The notes: generated by a model not told the origin, from the sequence alone. DNA of 62,384 bases from Pseudidiomarina marina (GCF_003987045.1 NZ_PIPZ01000005.1:1-62384); one strand, 5' to 3'; positions 17,201 to 27,104 are shown, numbered from the stretch's first letter. Program-made: numbers and translations.

Positions 17201-17417
17201 TAACCCAGCGAAAGAGTTCGGTATGGATAAATATATCGGCTCGTTGAAAGAGGGCAAACTGGCTGACATTATCGTGATTGATGGTAATCCGTTAGCGGAT
17301 ATTTTTGTCACTGATCGTGTCACGCACACCATGGTCAATGGCCGCTTGTTTGATGCGGAAACCATGAATCAGTTGGTGCCAAAAGCTGAGCCACGTAAGC
17401 CATTTTTCTGGGAATAG
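14244..17417 (+). CDS. exported amidohydrolase with N-terminal TolB-like propeller repeats
   Basis: A 1057-residue exported protein with a clean signal peptide (APTLAQ cleavage region). Residues 30-640 carry at least nine PD40/TolB-type blades, each with an SPDG- or SPDS-like turn. Residues 655-1050 form an amidohydrolase: VITMEGDQVIERGA opening strand, metal-binding GLFDGHAHG, HTTVEHS and the closing GKLADIIVIDGNPL. Metal-dependent imidazolonepropionase/prolidase-like enzymes of this build are common in marine Alteromonadales; the substrate is unknown, probably a peptide or cyclic amide. It lies 15 bp after the Pmp3 gene, likely one operon ending at the hairpin at 17468. Confidence 0.85.
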   Translation: MKKLSTLALGVSVALSFSAPTLAQTENGWDVNNPQGEFKDIQIKTSEGTWMNVDMSPDGKFIVFDMLGDIYRIPASGGDAELLIGGIAWHMQPVYSPDGKYIAFTSDADGGDNIWIMDADGSNPRQVTDETFRLLNSPAWSPDSEFIVARKHFTARRSLGAGEVWMYHRSGGSGVMLTERPNDQKDLGEPAFSPDGRYIYFSQDDTPGKTFHYSKDSLEGIYKIKRYDRETGDIDVILSGAGGAIRPTPSPDGKYLAYIKREDFNSVLYLYDLESGEKKRLYSQLDRDMQETWAIHGVYPTMDWSPDSKKMVFWADGKIMQLDVASRSTRVIPFSVETTKKVQHALHFETNLDEDKFKVKMLRMVQVAPNAKQVVFEALGKLYVRSLPNGEPKRLTNREGAWELYPSYSRDGSKLVYATWDDQELGQLIVRDVKSGKETVLATGEGKFVEPVFSPDGNAVVYRKIRGGYITSDTYGLNPGVYHLSLSKNAKPRLISESGSSPQFGARSDRVYLMAFNGSPSLMSVDLTTKESRTLYTAEHATEFRVSPDGKNLAFAERFKVFVTPFVERGAPIKISPTDKQFPVEQLSVRAGENISWSGDGQALYWSLGPELYHASVNGLFGIDGESEFEKVANGLDISFDADAGIHDETVAFVGGQVITMEGDQVIERGAVVVKGNKIVAVGRVDDVTVPSGATVIDTTGKTVMPGLFDGHAHGPQGDNEIIPEQNWKTYATLAFGVTSIHDPSNDTTEIFAASELQKAGYIAAPRTFSTGTILYGANGPGYTAHVDSLEDAKFHLERLQKVGAFSVKSYNQPRRNQRQQVIQAGRELGMMVVPEGGSLLQHNLTMIADGHTTVEHSIPVAKIYDDIEQFWSQTDVNYTPTLGVAYGGIWGENYWYAETDVWKHPKLSKFVPEDALVGSVRREKAPHNHYNHFNNADVAKQLQDLGVDVVAGAHGQREGLAQHWEIWMMAQGGMTPLEALATSTINPAKEFGMDKYIGSLKEGKLADIIVIDGNPLADIFVTDRVTHTMVNGRLFDAETMNQLVPKAEPRKPFFWE

Positions 17418-17463
17418 ACCATAGTCGCATCACACAAGTGATGTATCTCAGAAAAATTATGTC

Positions 17464-17469
17464 TATAAT
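17464..17469 (+). promoter_or_regulatory. candidate -10 box for the LysR gene
   Basis: A perfect TATAAT overlaps the left arm of the terminator hairpin. A start about seven bases downstream would produce a leader of about 30 bases that cannot form the full hairpin. No good -35 box is visible. Confidence 0.35.
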
Positions 17470-17504
17470 CCCGCTATATTCTTATAGCGGGATTTATTTT
17501 TTTT
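17468..17504 (+). terminator. strong intrinsic terminator after the amidohydrolase
   Basis: An 11-bp perfect stem (ATCCCGCTATA / TATAGCGGGAT) with a four-base loop, followed by TTATTTTTTTT. Its T-tract runs directly into the ATG of the LysR gene, so there is no separate leader or ribosome site between them. Confidence 0.9.
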
Positions 17505-18440
17505 ATGAATAACATTAAAGATATCGACCTCAACTTATTGGTCTACCTCGACGTGTTATTGCGCGAGCGCAATGTGACCAAAGCGGCGGCGCAACTGAAT
17601 ATTACCCAGCCCGCAATGAGTAACGGCTTGAAGCGATTACGCACACTTCTGAACGATCCAATATTAGTGCGTACTAGTGAAGGTATGCTCCCCACTGAAA
17701 CCGCCTTGCGCATGCAAGAACCGGTACGCCAAATACTCTATTCCGTAGAAGAAATGGTGCAACCGGCGCGTGAGTTTGATGCGGCGACCAGCGACCGTGT
17801 ATTTCGAATTATGGCGTCAGATTATGCTGCATCGACGTTGATGCCGCGGTTACTTGAAAAGCTGAAACAACAAGCACCGCATGTGGCACTCGATATCATG
17901 ACACCGAGTGATATCAGCTTTCACGATGTTGAAAACGGCAAGGTCGATCTGGCGATTAACCGCTTTGAGAAATTACCGCAGTCGTTTCATCAGAAAAACT
18001 TATGGGAAGACGACTTTAGTTGCTTAGTGCGCAAAGACCACCCATTGGTACAAGACTACACACTTGAGAATTACCTCAAGGGCGAGCACGTTTGGGTAAG
18101 TAAAACTGGCTTCGGTGTTGGTGTTGGTATGGATCCGCATGACGTGCAAAAGCTCGGGTGGGTTGATGAAGCTTTAGGTTCGCTGGGGCATAAGCGAGAA
18201 ATCCGCATCTTTACGCGAAACTACCATGTGGCTATGCATTTAGCGCGCCAAGGGCTTATCGCGACTTTGCCGAGTCAGGCTGCTGCGTTATACAAAGACG
18301 ATGACGAGTTGGTCATGTTAGAGCCACCGTTTGCAATTCCAGCGCTTGAGCTCACCATGATTTGGAGCCCGTTATTGCAACATGACGCCGGGCATCGTTG
18401 GTTTCGGCAATTGATAACCGATACCGCAGCGCACCATTAA
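17505..18440 (+). CDS. LysR-type transcriptional regulator
   Basis: A 311-residue LTTR. Residues 8-67 are the winged helix-turn-helix (DLNLLVYLDVLLRERNVTKAAAQLNITQPAMSNGLKRLR). The remainder is a periplasmic-binding-like effector domain. The start codon follows a terminator T-tract with no Shine-Dalgarno sequence; the protein start is nevertheless right for the family. It is two bases from aceK, so it may be co-transcribed with aceK and could regulate glyoxylate-shunt or neighbouring genes (inference). Confidence 0.88.
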   Translation: MNNIKDIDLNLLVYLDVLLRERNVTKAAAQLNITQPAMSNGLKRLRTLLNDPILVRTSEGMLPTETALRMQEPVRQILYSVEEMVQPAREFDAATSDRVFRIMASDYAASTLMPRLLEKLKQQAPHVALDIMTPSDISFHDVENGKVDLAINRFEKLPQSFHQKNLWEDDFSCLVRKDHPLVQDYTLENYLKGEHVWVSKTGFGVGVGMDPHDVQKLGWVDEALGSLGHKREIRIFTRNYHVAMHLARQGLIATLPSQAAALYKDDDELVMLEPPFAIPALELTMIWSPLLQHDAGHRWFRQLITDTAAHH

Positions 18441-18442
18441 TC

Positions 18443-20185
18443 ATGGGCGATGCGAAGCGCGCGGGCATGTTTGCCCGAAAGATATTGCAGGGCTTTCATA
18501 AGCACTATGCCCTGTTTCAAGAAGTAACTCGTCGAGCCAAAGAACGGTTCGGCGAGGGCGATTGGCACGCCGGCCAGTACGCGGCAACCGTGCGCATTAG
18601 CTTTTATGATCAGCGCGTACGTGAAACCACCGCGATTCTTAGTCAGCTGACGGGCGGCAAACTCAATGAAGAGCTTTGGTTAGAAACACGCAAAATCTAC
18701 CAGCAGTTTCTGCAGTTTCACCCGCAGGCCGAATTGGCCGAAACCTTTTATAACTCGGTATTTTGTAATCTTTTTCATCGCCGCTACTTTAATAACGCCT
18801 ACATTTTTGTCGAAACGACGCTAAGCGACAGTATTCCGCTTGCGCTTGAAACTGAATTCCGCTCATATTTCCCCGTCGTACAGGGCATGCGCCGCACGCT
18901 TGCACGCATCATGGGCGATATTGATTTTGGCGCCGAATATGATGATTTATCGGAAGATATTCGCTTATTGCGCAAGGCATTTCGCGAACAAACAGCCGCC
19001 GGCGAGCTTTCTGCCTATCAGCTACGCATTGATGTGCTGAAAGAACCCTTCTTCCGTAACAAGGCCGCGTATGTCGTCGGCCGTATTGTTAGCGCGAACC
19101 GTATTTTCCCGTTTATTGTTCCGGTGCTAAGAAATAGTGCTGGGCGGCTTTATTTGGATGCATTAATCACCGATACCGACCACATGGCGATCATTTTTGC
19201 TTTCGCGCGTTCGTATTTTATGGTGCATACCCGAGCACCTTCGGCGTTAGTACGCTTCTTAAAAGGGCTAATGCCAAAGAAAACAATCGCGGAACTGTAC
19301 TCGGCCATTGGCCTACATAAGCAAAGTAAAACTGAATTCTATCGTGATTTTCTGCATCACTTAGCCGCCAGCGATGATCAATTGGTCGCCGCTGCAGGTA
19401 TTAAAGGCATGGTGATGACGGTATTTACGCTACCGTCGTACCCGTATGTATTCAAAGTGATTAAAGACCAGTTTGGTGGCGGCAAGCAGATGAGTCGGCA
19501 AACGGTTATTGATCGCTATCGCATGGTTAAACGCCATGATCGTGCAGGGCGCATGGCGGATACTTATGAATTTGCCAACGTTGCGATTCCGCTTGAGCGT
19601 ATCTCTCCAGATTTACTCGACGAACTCACTAGCACTGTGGCGGGTAGTTTAACTATTGAAGACGGTCAACTGGTGATTAGTCAGCTATTTGTTGAGCGCC
19701 GCATGATGCCATTGAATATCTTCTTGGAATACGGCACTGACGCTGAAATAGAATTGGTGATGAAGGACTACGGACAAGCCATTAAAGACATGATGGCCGC
19801 GAATATTTTCCCAGGTGACATGCTGCTGAAAAACTTTGGTTTAACGCGCCATAAGCGGGTGGTGTTTTACGATTATGACGAAGTTCAGTACCTCACCGAA
19901 ATGAATTTCCGCAAATTACCGAAGCCAGAAACCTACGAGCAAATGATTGCGCCAGAACCTTGGTATACGGTGGCGCCGAATGATGTATTTCCGGAGCAGC
20001 TCGCGACCTACGCAGTTCCGCAACCGAAGTTACGAGATATCTTACTGAAATATCATCCGGAGCTGATTGATGCTGAGTTTTGGCGGCAGCAACAAGATAA
20101 TCTTGCGCGTGGCGTGATTACGGATGTGTTTCCGTACCCTGATGCCGTGCGCTTTATGCGGTGTGTGCGCACGACTTCGGGGTAG
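18443..20185 (+). CDS. aceK: isocitrate dehydrogenase kinase/phosphatase
   Basis: A 580-residue AceK, taking ATG 18443 (MGDAKRAGMFARKIL); the longer frame overlaps the LysR gene. AceK inactivates isocitrate dehydrogenase by phosphorylation during growth on acetate or fatty acids, sending isocitrate into the glyoxylate shunt, and reverses it on richer carbon. Family marks include ATVRISFYDQRVRETT, the kinase core FKVIKDQFGGGKQMSR, LERRMMPLNIFLE-type helix and the catalytic-loop stretch NFGLTRHKRVVFYDYDE. It lies 3.0 kb from aceB-aceA on the other strand rather than in an aceBAK operon. Confidence 0.95.
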   Translation: MGDAKRAGMFARKILQGFHKHYALFQEVTRRAKERFGEGDWHAGQYAATVRISFYDQRVRETTAILSQLTGGKLNEELWLETRKIYQQFLQFHPQAELAETFYNSVFCNLFHRRYFNNAYIFVETTLSDSIPLALETEFRSYFPVVQGMRRTLARIMGDIDFGAEYDDLSEDIRLLRKAFREQTAAGELSAYQLRIDVLKEPFFRNKAAYVVGRIVSANRIFPFIVPVLRNSAGRLYLDALITDTDHMAIIFAFARSYFMVHTRAPSALVRFLKGLMPKKTIAELYSAIGLHKQSKTEFYRDFLHHLAASDDQLVAAAGIKGMVMTVFTLPSYPYVFKVIKDQFGGGKQMSRQTVIDRYRMVKRHDRAGRMADTYEFANVAIPLERISPDLLDELTSTVAGSLTIEDGQLVISQLFVERRMMPLNIFLEYGTDAEIELVMKDYGQAIKDMMAANIFPGDMLLKNFGLTRHKRVVFYDYDEVQYLTEMNFRKLPKPETYEQMIAPEPWYTVAPNDVFPEQLATYAVPQPKLRDILLKYHPELIDAEFWRQQQDNLARGVITDVFPYPDAVRFMRCVRTTSG

Positions 20186-20224
20186 GGCGACTGACGTTAT
20201 TCGTTAATCGTTATTGGTTATTCG

Positions 20225-21664
20225 TTAGTGGTTGAAGACGGTAAACAACTGCTCATTCAGCCACATGTGGGCTAGGATGCTGACGATGTAACCGAGCGCA
20301 ATCACCGGCGTCCATTTTAAGTGGCTGGCGAAGGTGTAATAGCCACGCGCTTGCCCCATGAGTGCCACACCTGCCGCTGAACCAATCGATAACAAACTAC
20401 CGCCCGTACCGGCCGTTAAGGTAATCAATAACCACTGACCGTGCGACATTTCTGGTTGCATCGACAGTACCGCAAACATTACCGGAATGTTATCGATAAT
20501 TGCTGACATGACCCCTAATGCGACGTTGGCAAAGGTTGGGCTCATGTCTAAATACAAGGTATTGGAAAGCAGTGATAAGTAGCCCATAAAGCCAAGGCCG
20601 CCAACGCAGATCACGATGCCGTAGAAGAATAACAAGGTGTCCCACTCGGCACGTTGTACACGGCTAAATACGTCGAATGGCACCACACTACCAAGGCGTT
20701 CAAGCCGCGCCATATCGCCGGCGCGTTCCGCCATAGCGCGTTTGCGCGCCAGTGAGCCTGGTAACGTCATCCGCAAGAAATAACCGAAGAATTGTAGATA
20801 ACCGAGACCCATCATCATGCCAAGTACTGGCGGTAAGTGCAGCCACATGTGACAAGCAACCGCCGTTGCGATAGTGAGCAAGAAGAGGGTAGTAATTCGC
20901 AAAGCACCGCGCTTCAGTTCAACTTCTTCGTAGATTGCTGATGGCTTACGATTTTCTATAAAGAAGCTCATGATCACCGCTGGTACTAAGTAATTCAGCA
21001 ACGATGGGATGAACAAGACAAAGAACTCTTGGAATTCAACCATACCCGCTTGCCAAACCATCAGCGTGGTAATGTCGCCAAATGGGCTAAAGGCACCGCC
21101 CGCGTTCGCGGCAATCACAATGCTGACACACGAGATACTGATGAACTTCTTATCGCCATCGGCAACTTTCATCACTACGGCGCACATCAGTAGGGCAGTT
21201 GTTAGGTTGTCCGCAACGGGAGAGATAAAGAATGCGAGAAACCCTGATAGCCAAAATAACTGTTTGTAGGTGAAGCCTTTCTTAATCATCCACGCGCGCA
21301 AGCCATCAAATAAACGACGCTCTTCCATGGCGTTGATGTAGGTCATCGCCACCAACAAGAACAGCATCAGTTCGGCAAATTCAAGTAAGTTATGACGAAA
21401 TGCGTCTTCGGCGACACCTGGCAAGTCGTTTTGCATATAGACAAAACCGATCATGATCCAGATTAAGCCAGCGGCGACCAATACCGGCTTCGATTTGCGC
21501 ATGTGTAATCGCTCTTCGCCCATCACCAGAATATAGGCAACGGTAAAGATAACGATGGCAGCAATACCAACGTTGGCGGTGGTGAGATCAAGTTGACCAG
21601 CGGCCGCCAATGCGGCAGGTGAGAACAGGCTAGCGCCTAACAATAACAGCAGTAGTTTCCACAT
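20225..21664 (-). CDS. nhaD: NhaD-type Na+/H+ antiporter
   Basis: A 479-residue inner-membrane protein with about twelve segments, starting at ATG 21664 after a GAAGGAATAA ribosome site. It has an N-terminal signal-like hydrophobic stretch (MWKLLLLLLGASLFS) and the NhaD core: NLLEFAELMLFLLVAMTYI, SPVADNLTTALLM, AANAGGAFSPFGDITTLM and AIIDNIPVMFAV. NhaD exports Na+ or Li+ in exchange for protons, supporting salt and alkaline tolerance in marine and haloalkaliphilic bacteria. Confidence 0.92.
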   Translation of the reverse strand: MWKLLLLLLGASLFSPAALAAAGQLDLTTANVGIAAIVIFTVAYILVMGEERLHMRKSKPVLVAAGLIWIMIGFVYMQNDLPGVAEDAFRHNLLEFAELMLFLLVAMTYINAMEERRLFDGLRAWMIKKGFTYKQLFWLSGFLAFFISPVADNLTTALLMCAVVMKVADGDKKFISISCVSIVIAANAGGAFSPFGDITTLMVWQAGMVEFQEFFVLFIPSLLNYLVPAVIMSFFIENRKPSAIYEEVELKRGALRITTLFLLTIATAVACHMWLHLPPVLGMMMGLGYLQFFGYFLRMTLPGSLARKRAMAERAGDMARLERLGSVVPFDVFSRVQRAEWDTLLFFYGIVICVGGLGFMGYLSLLSNTLYLDMSPTFANVALGVMSAIIDNIPVMFAVLSMQPEMSHGQWLLITLTAGTGGSLLSIGSAAGVALMGQARGYYTFASHLKWTPVIALGYIVSILAHMWLNEQLFTVFNH

Positions 21665-21751
21665 GAGTGTTATTCCTTCAACATGTGAGGCTTCAGGGGT
21701 GAACAGCACAATTTATGAGATGAGTTGTCTGTTCAGGCGCGCGCATACTAC

Positions 21752-21789
21752 CACAAAAAAGCCGCCAAACACCTGTGCTTGGCGGCTTA
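21752..21789 (-). terminator. intrinsic terminator after aceA
   Basis: On the minus strand a 10-bp stem (AAGCCGCCAA / TTGGCGGCTT) is followed by TTTTGTGG. It lies 50 bp downstream of aceA and ends the aceB-aceA message before nhaD. Confidence 0.88.
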
Positions 21790-21839
21790 TACTCAGTATT
21801 TTCCGAGGTAATTCTAAGTGGGTATTCGTAAACCTGAGC

Positions 21840-23177
21840 TTACGCCGGTTTTTTGAACTGTTCTTCTTCAGTTGAGCCCGTTAGGGCGGTCACTGAAGAC
21901 TTCCCACCTTGAATCACATTGGTGACTTCATCGAAGTAGCCCGTACCAACCTCTTGTTGGTGAGCCACAAAGGTGTAGCCTTTCTCAGCTGCCGCAAATT
22001 CTTGCTGCTGCAGCTTCACATATGCGGACATATCGTTACGTGCGTAGTCATGCGCCAATTCAAACATGTGGTACCACATGTTGTGCACGCCAGCCAAGGT
22101 GATGAACTGGAACTTATAACCCATGGCTGCAAGTTCGCGCTGGAACTTAGCAATGGTTGCATCATCAAGATTGCGCTTCCAGTTAAAGCTTGGAGAGCAG
22201 TTGTACGCAAGCAACTTACCTGGATACTGTGCATGAATGGCCTCGGCAAACTTGCGCGCTTCATCTAAATCAGGTTTAGCGGTTTCACACCATAATAAAT
22301 CAGCATAAGGCGCATAGGCCAAGCCACGTGAAATAGCCTGATCAATGCCGGCATTCACTCTGTAGAAACCTTCGGCGGTGCGCTCACCCGTGCAGAACGG
22401 TTGGTCATTCGGATCGACATCGGATGTGAGCAAATCGGCGGCATTGGCATCGGTGCGGGCAAGAATCAACGTCGGCACACCGGCAACATCAGCTGCAAGG
22501 CGCGCGGCAATCAATTTCTGCACCGCTTCTTGGGTTGGTACCAAGACCTTGCCGCCCATATGACCGCATTTTTTCACCGATGCCAATTGATCTTCAAAAT
22601 GCACACCGGCTGCACCAGCACGAATCATCGCCTGCATCAGCTCGTAAGCGTTCAACACGCCGCCGAATCCAGCCTCTGCATCGGCAACAATTGGTGCGAA
22701 GTAATCGACATAGCCCTCTTGCTCAGGGCCGATACCCTTTGACCATTGAATTTGGTCTGCGCGCGCAAAGCTGTTATTGATGCGCTCAACCACCGTGGGT
22801 ACTGAATCCACTGGGTACAGCGATTGATCCGGATACATGCTCAACGAGGTGTTATTGTCGGCAGCGACTTGCCAGCCCGACAGGTAAATGGCTTGCAAGC
22901 CGGCCTTAACCTGCTGTACCGCTTGGCCGCCGGTGAGCGCACCGAGCGCATTCACATAGTCTTTGCCGAACTTCTCTTGGGCGGCGCCGTTCACTAAACG
23001 CCACAGTTTTGCTGCACCGTTTTGGGCATAGGTACACTCGGGCTGAACACTCCCGCGTAGACGCACTACATCGAGTGCGGAATAAGTGCGTTCAACGCCA
23101 GTCCAGCGTGGGTTTTGTTGCCAATCTTGTTCCAGCTGTTTGGCAGCTTCTGCTTGGTGTAATGGAATGGTTGTCAT
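21840..23177 (-). CDS. aceA: isocitrate lyase
   Basis: A 445-residue glyoxylate-shunt enzyme splitting isocitrate into succinate and glyoxylate. The signature KKCGHMGGK with the catalytic cysteine is present, as are [17 protein letters not shown] and [10 protein letters not shown]. It follows aceB by 29 bp in the same direction and ends before a strong terminator. The length and motifs are those of the typical proteobacterial tetrameric enzyme. Confidence 0.97.
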   Translation of the reverse strand: MTTIPLHQAEAAKQLEQDWQQNPRWTGVERTYSALDVVRLRGSVQPECTYAQNGAAKLWRLVNGAAQEKFGKDYVNALGALTGGQAVQQVKAGLQAIYLSGWQVAADNNTSLSMYPDQSLYPVDSVPTVVERINNSFARADQIQWSKGIGPEQEGYVDYFAPIVADAEAGFGGVLNAYELMQAMIRAGAAGVHFEDQLASVKKCGHMGGKVLVPTQEAVQKLIAARLAADVAGVPTLILARTDANAADLLTSDVDPNDQPFCTGERTAEGFYRVNAGIDQAISRGLAYAPYADLLWCETAKPDLDEARKFAEAIHAQYPGKLLAYNCSPSFNWKRNLDDATIAKFQRELAAMGYKFQFITLAGVHNMWYHMFELAHDYARNDMSAYVKLQQQEFAAAEKGYTFVAHQQEVGTGYFDEVTNVIQGGKSSVTALTGSTEEEQFKKPA

Positions 23178-23206
23178 GGTTGTTGTCCTGTTAAGTAGTG
23201 GAATTA

Positions 23207-24784
23207 TTATTGAATGAGTTCGTAGCCGGGCAGAGTAAGAAACTCCACCAAGTCATCAGCGGTGGTGATGTCTTCTAACAATTGCTTGGCTGTTGCAAAG
23301 TTCTCGTTTTCCCAGCGTTGCTCGCCCACTTCGTTGCGAACAACTCTGGCTTCTTGTTGCAGGTAGGTGCGGAATAGGTCTTTGGTCACGACCTCACCGT
23401 TATCAAGGGTTTTACCGTGCTTAATCCATTGCCAAATCGATGTACGTGAAATTTCGGCGGTAGCTGCATCTTCCATGAGGCCGTAAATTGGCACACAGCC
23501 TTTGCCGGATATCCATGCGGCAATGTACTGCAATGCGACGCGAATATTGGTTCGCATACCGGCTTCGGTGCGCTCACCAGAGCTCGGTTCGAGCAGATCG
23601 GCGGCGGTTATCGGCGCATCGTTTTCACGCAATACATGTAATTGATTGTCGCCATCAAGCCCATCAACAAACACCTCGCGCACGGTATCGGCAAGCCCCG
23701 GATGCGCAATCCAAGTGCCATCGTGGCCATTGCTCCGCTCAAGTTCTTTGTCCGCTTTCACCTTCGCGAGTATGGTGGCGTTTTCAGCTGGATCTTTGCT
23801 CGGGATAAACGCCGCCATGCCGCCCATCGCAAGTGCGCCGCGCTTGTGGCAAGTTTTCACTAGTAACCGTGAATACGCATTTAAGAAAGGTTGGCTCATG
23901 GTCACGACCTGACGGTCTGGGAGTACTCTGTCAGCGTGGTTTTTCAGAGTCTTGATGTAGCTAAAAATATAATCCCAACGACCGCAGTTCAGCGCCACAA
24001 TGTGGTCACGCATGGCGTATAAAATCTCGTCCATTTGGAATACGGCGGGTAAGGTTTCAATTAACACCGTGGCGCGAATGGTGCCGCGTGGCTGCTGAAA
24101 ATAGTTTTCGGTAAAGGTAAAGACATCCGCCCACCATTGCGCTTCGCTGCTGTGCTCAAGTTTTGGCAGGTAGTAGTAAACACCAGTGCCGTTTGCAACA
24201 CGTTGTTGATAGTTGAGATAGAAATAAACCGCAAAATCAAACAGGCAGCCGGGAATCACCGTGCCATCAACCAGAACGTGTTTTTCTGGTAGGTGCAGAC
24301 CGCGAACGCGGGCAATCAACAGTGCTGGATTTTCATTAAGCTGGTAGCGTTTGTTCGAGGTCGGATCGGTATAAGTCATGTGACCCGTATTCGCGTCGAA
24401 TAGATTGATTTGTCCTTGAATCACACCTTCCCAAGTTGGCGATTGCGAATCCTCGAAGTCAGCCATGTAACAATCAACATTGGCATTGAGCGCATTGATC
24501 ACCATTTTGCGATCGACAGGGCCAGTGATTTCTAAACGTCGCTTCGTGAGATCTTTCGGCAGCGTCGCCACTTGCCAGTCGCTGTCACGAATGGCTTGTG
24601 TTTCTGGCGCAAAGTCAGGAAGGGCACCATGATCAATTTGCTGCTGCCGTTGCTGGCGATTTACTAGTAACTGTTCGAGTTTCGGGCGAAAATTTCGTAC
24701 CAAGTCGACCAAAAATTGTTGGCAGTTTTGATTAATCAAACCGGCTGCGGGTTGCTCAAGTTTTGGGAGTTTTAGTCCGTTCAT
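23207..24784 (-). CDS. aceB: malate synthase A
   Basis: A 525-residue malate synthase A condensing glyoxylate with acetyl-CoA to give malate. Recognisable stretches are [28 protein letters not shown], the [17 protein letters not shown] signature and WIAHPGLA. It is the first gene of aceB-aceA. The 220 bp upstream must hold the promoter, but I could not define a convincing hexamer pair. Confidence 0.96.
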   Translation of the reverse strand: MNGLKLPKLEQPAAGLINQNCQQFLVDLVRNFRPKLEQLLVNRQQRQQQIDHGALPDFAPETQAIRDSDWQVATLPKDLTKRRLEITGPVDRKMVINALNANVDCYMADFEDSQSPTWEGVIQGQINLFDANTGHMTYTDPTSNKRYQLNENPALLIARVRGLHLPEKHVLVDGTVIPGCLFDFAVYFYLNYQQRVANGTGVYYYLPKLEHSSEAQWWADVFTFTENYFQQPRGTIRATVLIETLPAVFQMDEILYAMRDHIVALNCGRWDYIFSYIKTLKNHADRVLPDRQVVTMSQPFLNAYSRLLVKTCHKRGALAMGGMAAFIPSKDPAENATILAKVKADKELERSNGHDGTWIAHPGLADTVREVFVDGLDGDNQLHVLRENDAPITAADLLEPSSGERTEAGMRTNIRVALQYIAAWISGKGCVPIYGLMEDAATAEISRTSIWQWIKHGKTLDNGEVVTKDLFRTYLQQEARVVRNEVGEQRWENENFATAKQLLEDITTADDLVEFLTLPGYELIQ

Positions 24785-24963
24785 AATTCATCCAGTTGTT
24801 GTTCGTGTGTTAACGAACTCTAGGCTAGACTGAATTCGACTAATACAACAAATGAATGAAGTGCATTACAGGCATTCATAGGGTGAATGATAAATGAAGT
24901 TAAACGGATGCGTTCAACACAAGAACGCGTATATAAAGGTGTGCTGTCTGAAATTTAAACAAC

Positions 24964-24993
24964 AACGCCCTCAAGCAGAGGGCGTTATATAAA
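24964..24993 (-). terminator. hairpin terminator after the SDR gene
   Basis: A 9-bp perfect stem (AACGCCCTC / GAGGGCGTT) with a five-base loop, 22 bp past the SDR stop. The tract after it on the minus strand is GTTGTTTAAA, a modest U-run, so efficiency is uncertain. Confidence 0.6.
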
Positions 24994-25007
24994 AACGGAT
25001 GTGCTGA

Positions 25008-25799
25008 TTATTTTATTCGTGAATAGAGTAGTTTCTGGTACCAGCTACGCGGCAAAAACCGTTTCATGTACCAAGCCATTCGACCTTGGCGGTGCGGAAG
25101 CACGTGGGTTTTCTTCTTGTCGACCGCCTTCATAATTAGGCGTGCGATATCAACTGCATTCAATTTGCTTGAGCGCATGAGCTTATCGAGCTTCTGCTCC
25201 ATGCCATCAATAGAGGTTCGCATGCCGTGCCCCAAATTTGTTTTGAAGAAACTTGGACACACCACCGTCACGTGAATATTGTCTTTTTTAAGCTCGTTTT
25301 GCAGGGTCTCCGATAGGCTCACAACAGCCGCCTTGGTGGCGTTATAAGCACTCATGTTGGGTACATCAAGTAGTCCAGCCATTGATGCTACGTTGACAAA
25401 ATGACCATGATCTTGGCGTTTGAACATCGGGGTAAATACCTTACAACCGCGCACAACGCCTAATAAGTTGATATCGATGATCCATTGCCAATCATTCAAC
25501 GTGGTTTGAGCGAGTTGACCGACTTGAGCGACCCCCGCATTGTTCACCACCACATCAACACCACCCCATTCTTCTTCGAGCTTCTTTGCGACTTGCTCGA
25601 GGTCGCTGACACGAGTGACATCGCAGGGCATGAACATGGCTTGGCGTTGTAGCTTTTGTAGGCTGCCTATGACTGCTTCACCACGTTCAATATCTCGATC
25701 ACCAATACAAACACGCCAACCACCTTTGGCACAAATTTGAGCAAGAGCAAAACCAAGGCCGCTGGCGCCGCCAGTGATAAATATTCGCTGCGGTTTCAT
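25008..25799 (-). CDS. SDR-family short-chain dehydrogenase
   Basis: A 263-residue classical short-chain dehydrogenase: TGGASGLG nucleotide-binding motif near residue 9, NNAG near 88, catalytic serine in VNVASMAG and YNATK catalytic tyrosine/lysine near 153. The acidic GDRD after the second strand suggests NAD preference. A basic C-terminal tail (YMKRFLPRSWYQK) may contact membrane. Substrate is not predictable. It lies 24 bp after a peptidase-like gene in the same direction. Confidence 0.88.
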   Translation of the reverse strand: MKPQRIFITGGASGLGFALAQICAKGGWRVCIGDRDIERGEAVIGSLQKLQRQAMFMPCDVTRVSDLEQVAKKLEEEWGGVDVVVNNAGVAQVGQLAQTTLNDWQWIIDINLLGVVRGCKVFTPMFKRQDHGHFVNVASMAGLLDVPNMSAYNATKAAVVSLSETLQNELKKDNIHVTVVCPSFFKTNLGHGMRTSIDGMEQKLDKLMRSSKLNAVDIARLIMKAVDKKKTHVLPHRQGRMAWYMKRFLPRSWYQKLLYSRIK

Positions 25800-25823
25800 A
25801 TGAAATTCCTGAATAATTTTACT

Positions 25824-27104
25824 TTAGGGAGCTATAGAAGCAGATACTGGTCGATCAATCAATTGCCGAAGCGACATTGAGGCGTAACCGGTTAACTGTT
25901 CAAAGGCGGCAAAATAGGTTTCGGAATCGGCCGCCGCGCCATCAGCGACTAATTCTGAATAGGTTTCCCATAGCGCAAAGATACCTGACCGTATGCCATT
26001 GGCTTGCAGTTGCGCATGAAGCTCAGCATTGGCAACTAGGCCACAGCTGTAATGCGCTTTAAAGTTAATTCGGCCAACAATCACAAACGGTTCGCTTGCC
26101 GGCCACGATGCGACGCATTCTGTTTGCGCCTTACGCACGGCATCTTGTACTAACTGATTGCTCTTCGCTAACTTCGCATCCGTATAAAGGTACGACATCA
26201 ATTCGGCGGCGCCTTCATGAATCCAAGCTTCATCTGAGCTCGAATATTTTAACCCAGCGCCCTGAAACAAATGCGCTATTTCGTGCGCGAAGAACCATAA
26301 GGTATTTTGCTCATCGACGTTATCCAGTGCCTGCTCGCCATACCAATGCATAAACACTTGATTCGGCAGAACACCGCCTTGATGCCCGTAATAACTGCCG
26401 TCAAAGTCACTGTAAGAGGCGAATAATGTCGGCGTTTGTGAGAGTGCGCCCAGTTCCTTGGTATAGTAACTCATGATCATCGGTAGCTCCGTAATCATGT
26501 TTTGGCGTAATGACGAAGGCAGGGCAGGGTCAATGATAGCGACCAGAGCTGAGAATGTTTCCGGCGGTTGCGAGCCAATATAGATGGCGCGTCCACTGTC
26601 TCTATCGAGCCATTCGTGGAAGCCAAGTCGTAATTGACCATCCACCAGCATATAGTCATTAGTGGTTAAATTGACGGCCATTGGCCATTCATGGTGTGCG
26701 GCGCCACAGCTTTCTGCACAGGCAAAAAAGCGTGCCGTATGAACGAGCATGCCGCCGTCACTAAACGGAGAAAACGGTGCGTAGTCTTTCGGGAGGGTGG
26801 TATAACTCGCATCAAGGGTAAAAGCGGCTTCAGTAAACGGTTCGCCGTTTTGGCTACGAATTACTTCCGAACCGTTTTGCCAAGCAATCTCAATATTATC
26901 AGTTAATGGCTGCCAACGAGTCGCTCGAGAATTGTTAGGCGAGCGCACGAACTCTAATTGCGATACTGGTTCATTCAACTGGTAGGTTACCGTCCAACCA
27001 ATCTCTGATTTACTCAAGGTAATGAGGCGTATTTGAGAATCGGCTGGTGCGAACCATAACAATAGGCCCAGCACTGCAACCGCAATAACAATGAAATAGC
27101 GCAC
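25824..27104 (-). CDS. exported gluzincin-like metallopeptidase
   Basis: A 426-residue protein with an N-terminal hydrophobic signal or anchor (MRYFIVIAVAVLGLLLWF). The zinc motif HEIAHLFQG lies near residue 276, followed about 20 residues later by WIHEGAAELM whose glutamate would be the third ligand, the HExxH-(x)n-E layout of M1/M61-like peptidases. The first 200 residues look like beta-rich periplasmic domains. Family is not precisely assigned. It precedes the SDR gene. Confidence 0.68.
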   Translation of the reverse strand: MRYFIVIAVAVLGLLLWFAPADSQIRLITLSKSEIGWTVTYQLNEPVSQLEFVRSPNNSRATRWQPLTDNIEIAWQNGSEVIRSQNGEPFTEAAFTLDASYTTLPKDYAPFSPFSDGGMLVHTARFFACAESCGAAHHEWPMAVNLTTNDYMLVDGQLRLGFHEWLDRDSGRAIYIGSQPPETFSALVAIIDPALPSSLRQNMITELPMIMSYYTKELGALSQTPTLFASYSDFDGSYYGHQGGVLPNQVFMHWYGEQALDNVDEQNTLWFFAHEIAHLFQGAGLKYSSSDEAWIHEGAAELMSYLYTDAKLAKSNQLVQDAVRKAQTECVASWPASEPFVIVGRINFKAHYSCGLVANAELHAQLQANGIRSGIFALWETYSELVADGAAADSETYFAAFEQLTGYASMSLRQLIDRPVSASIAP

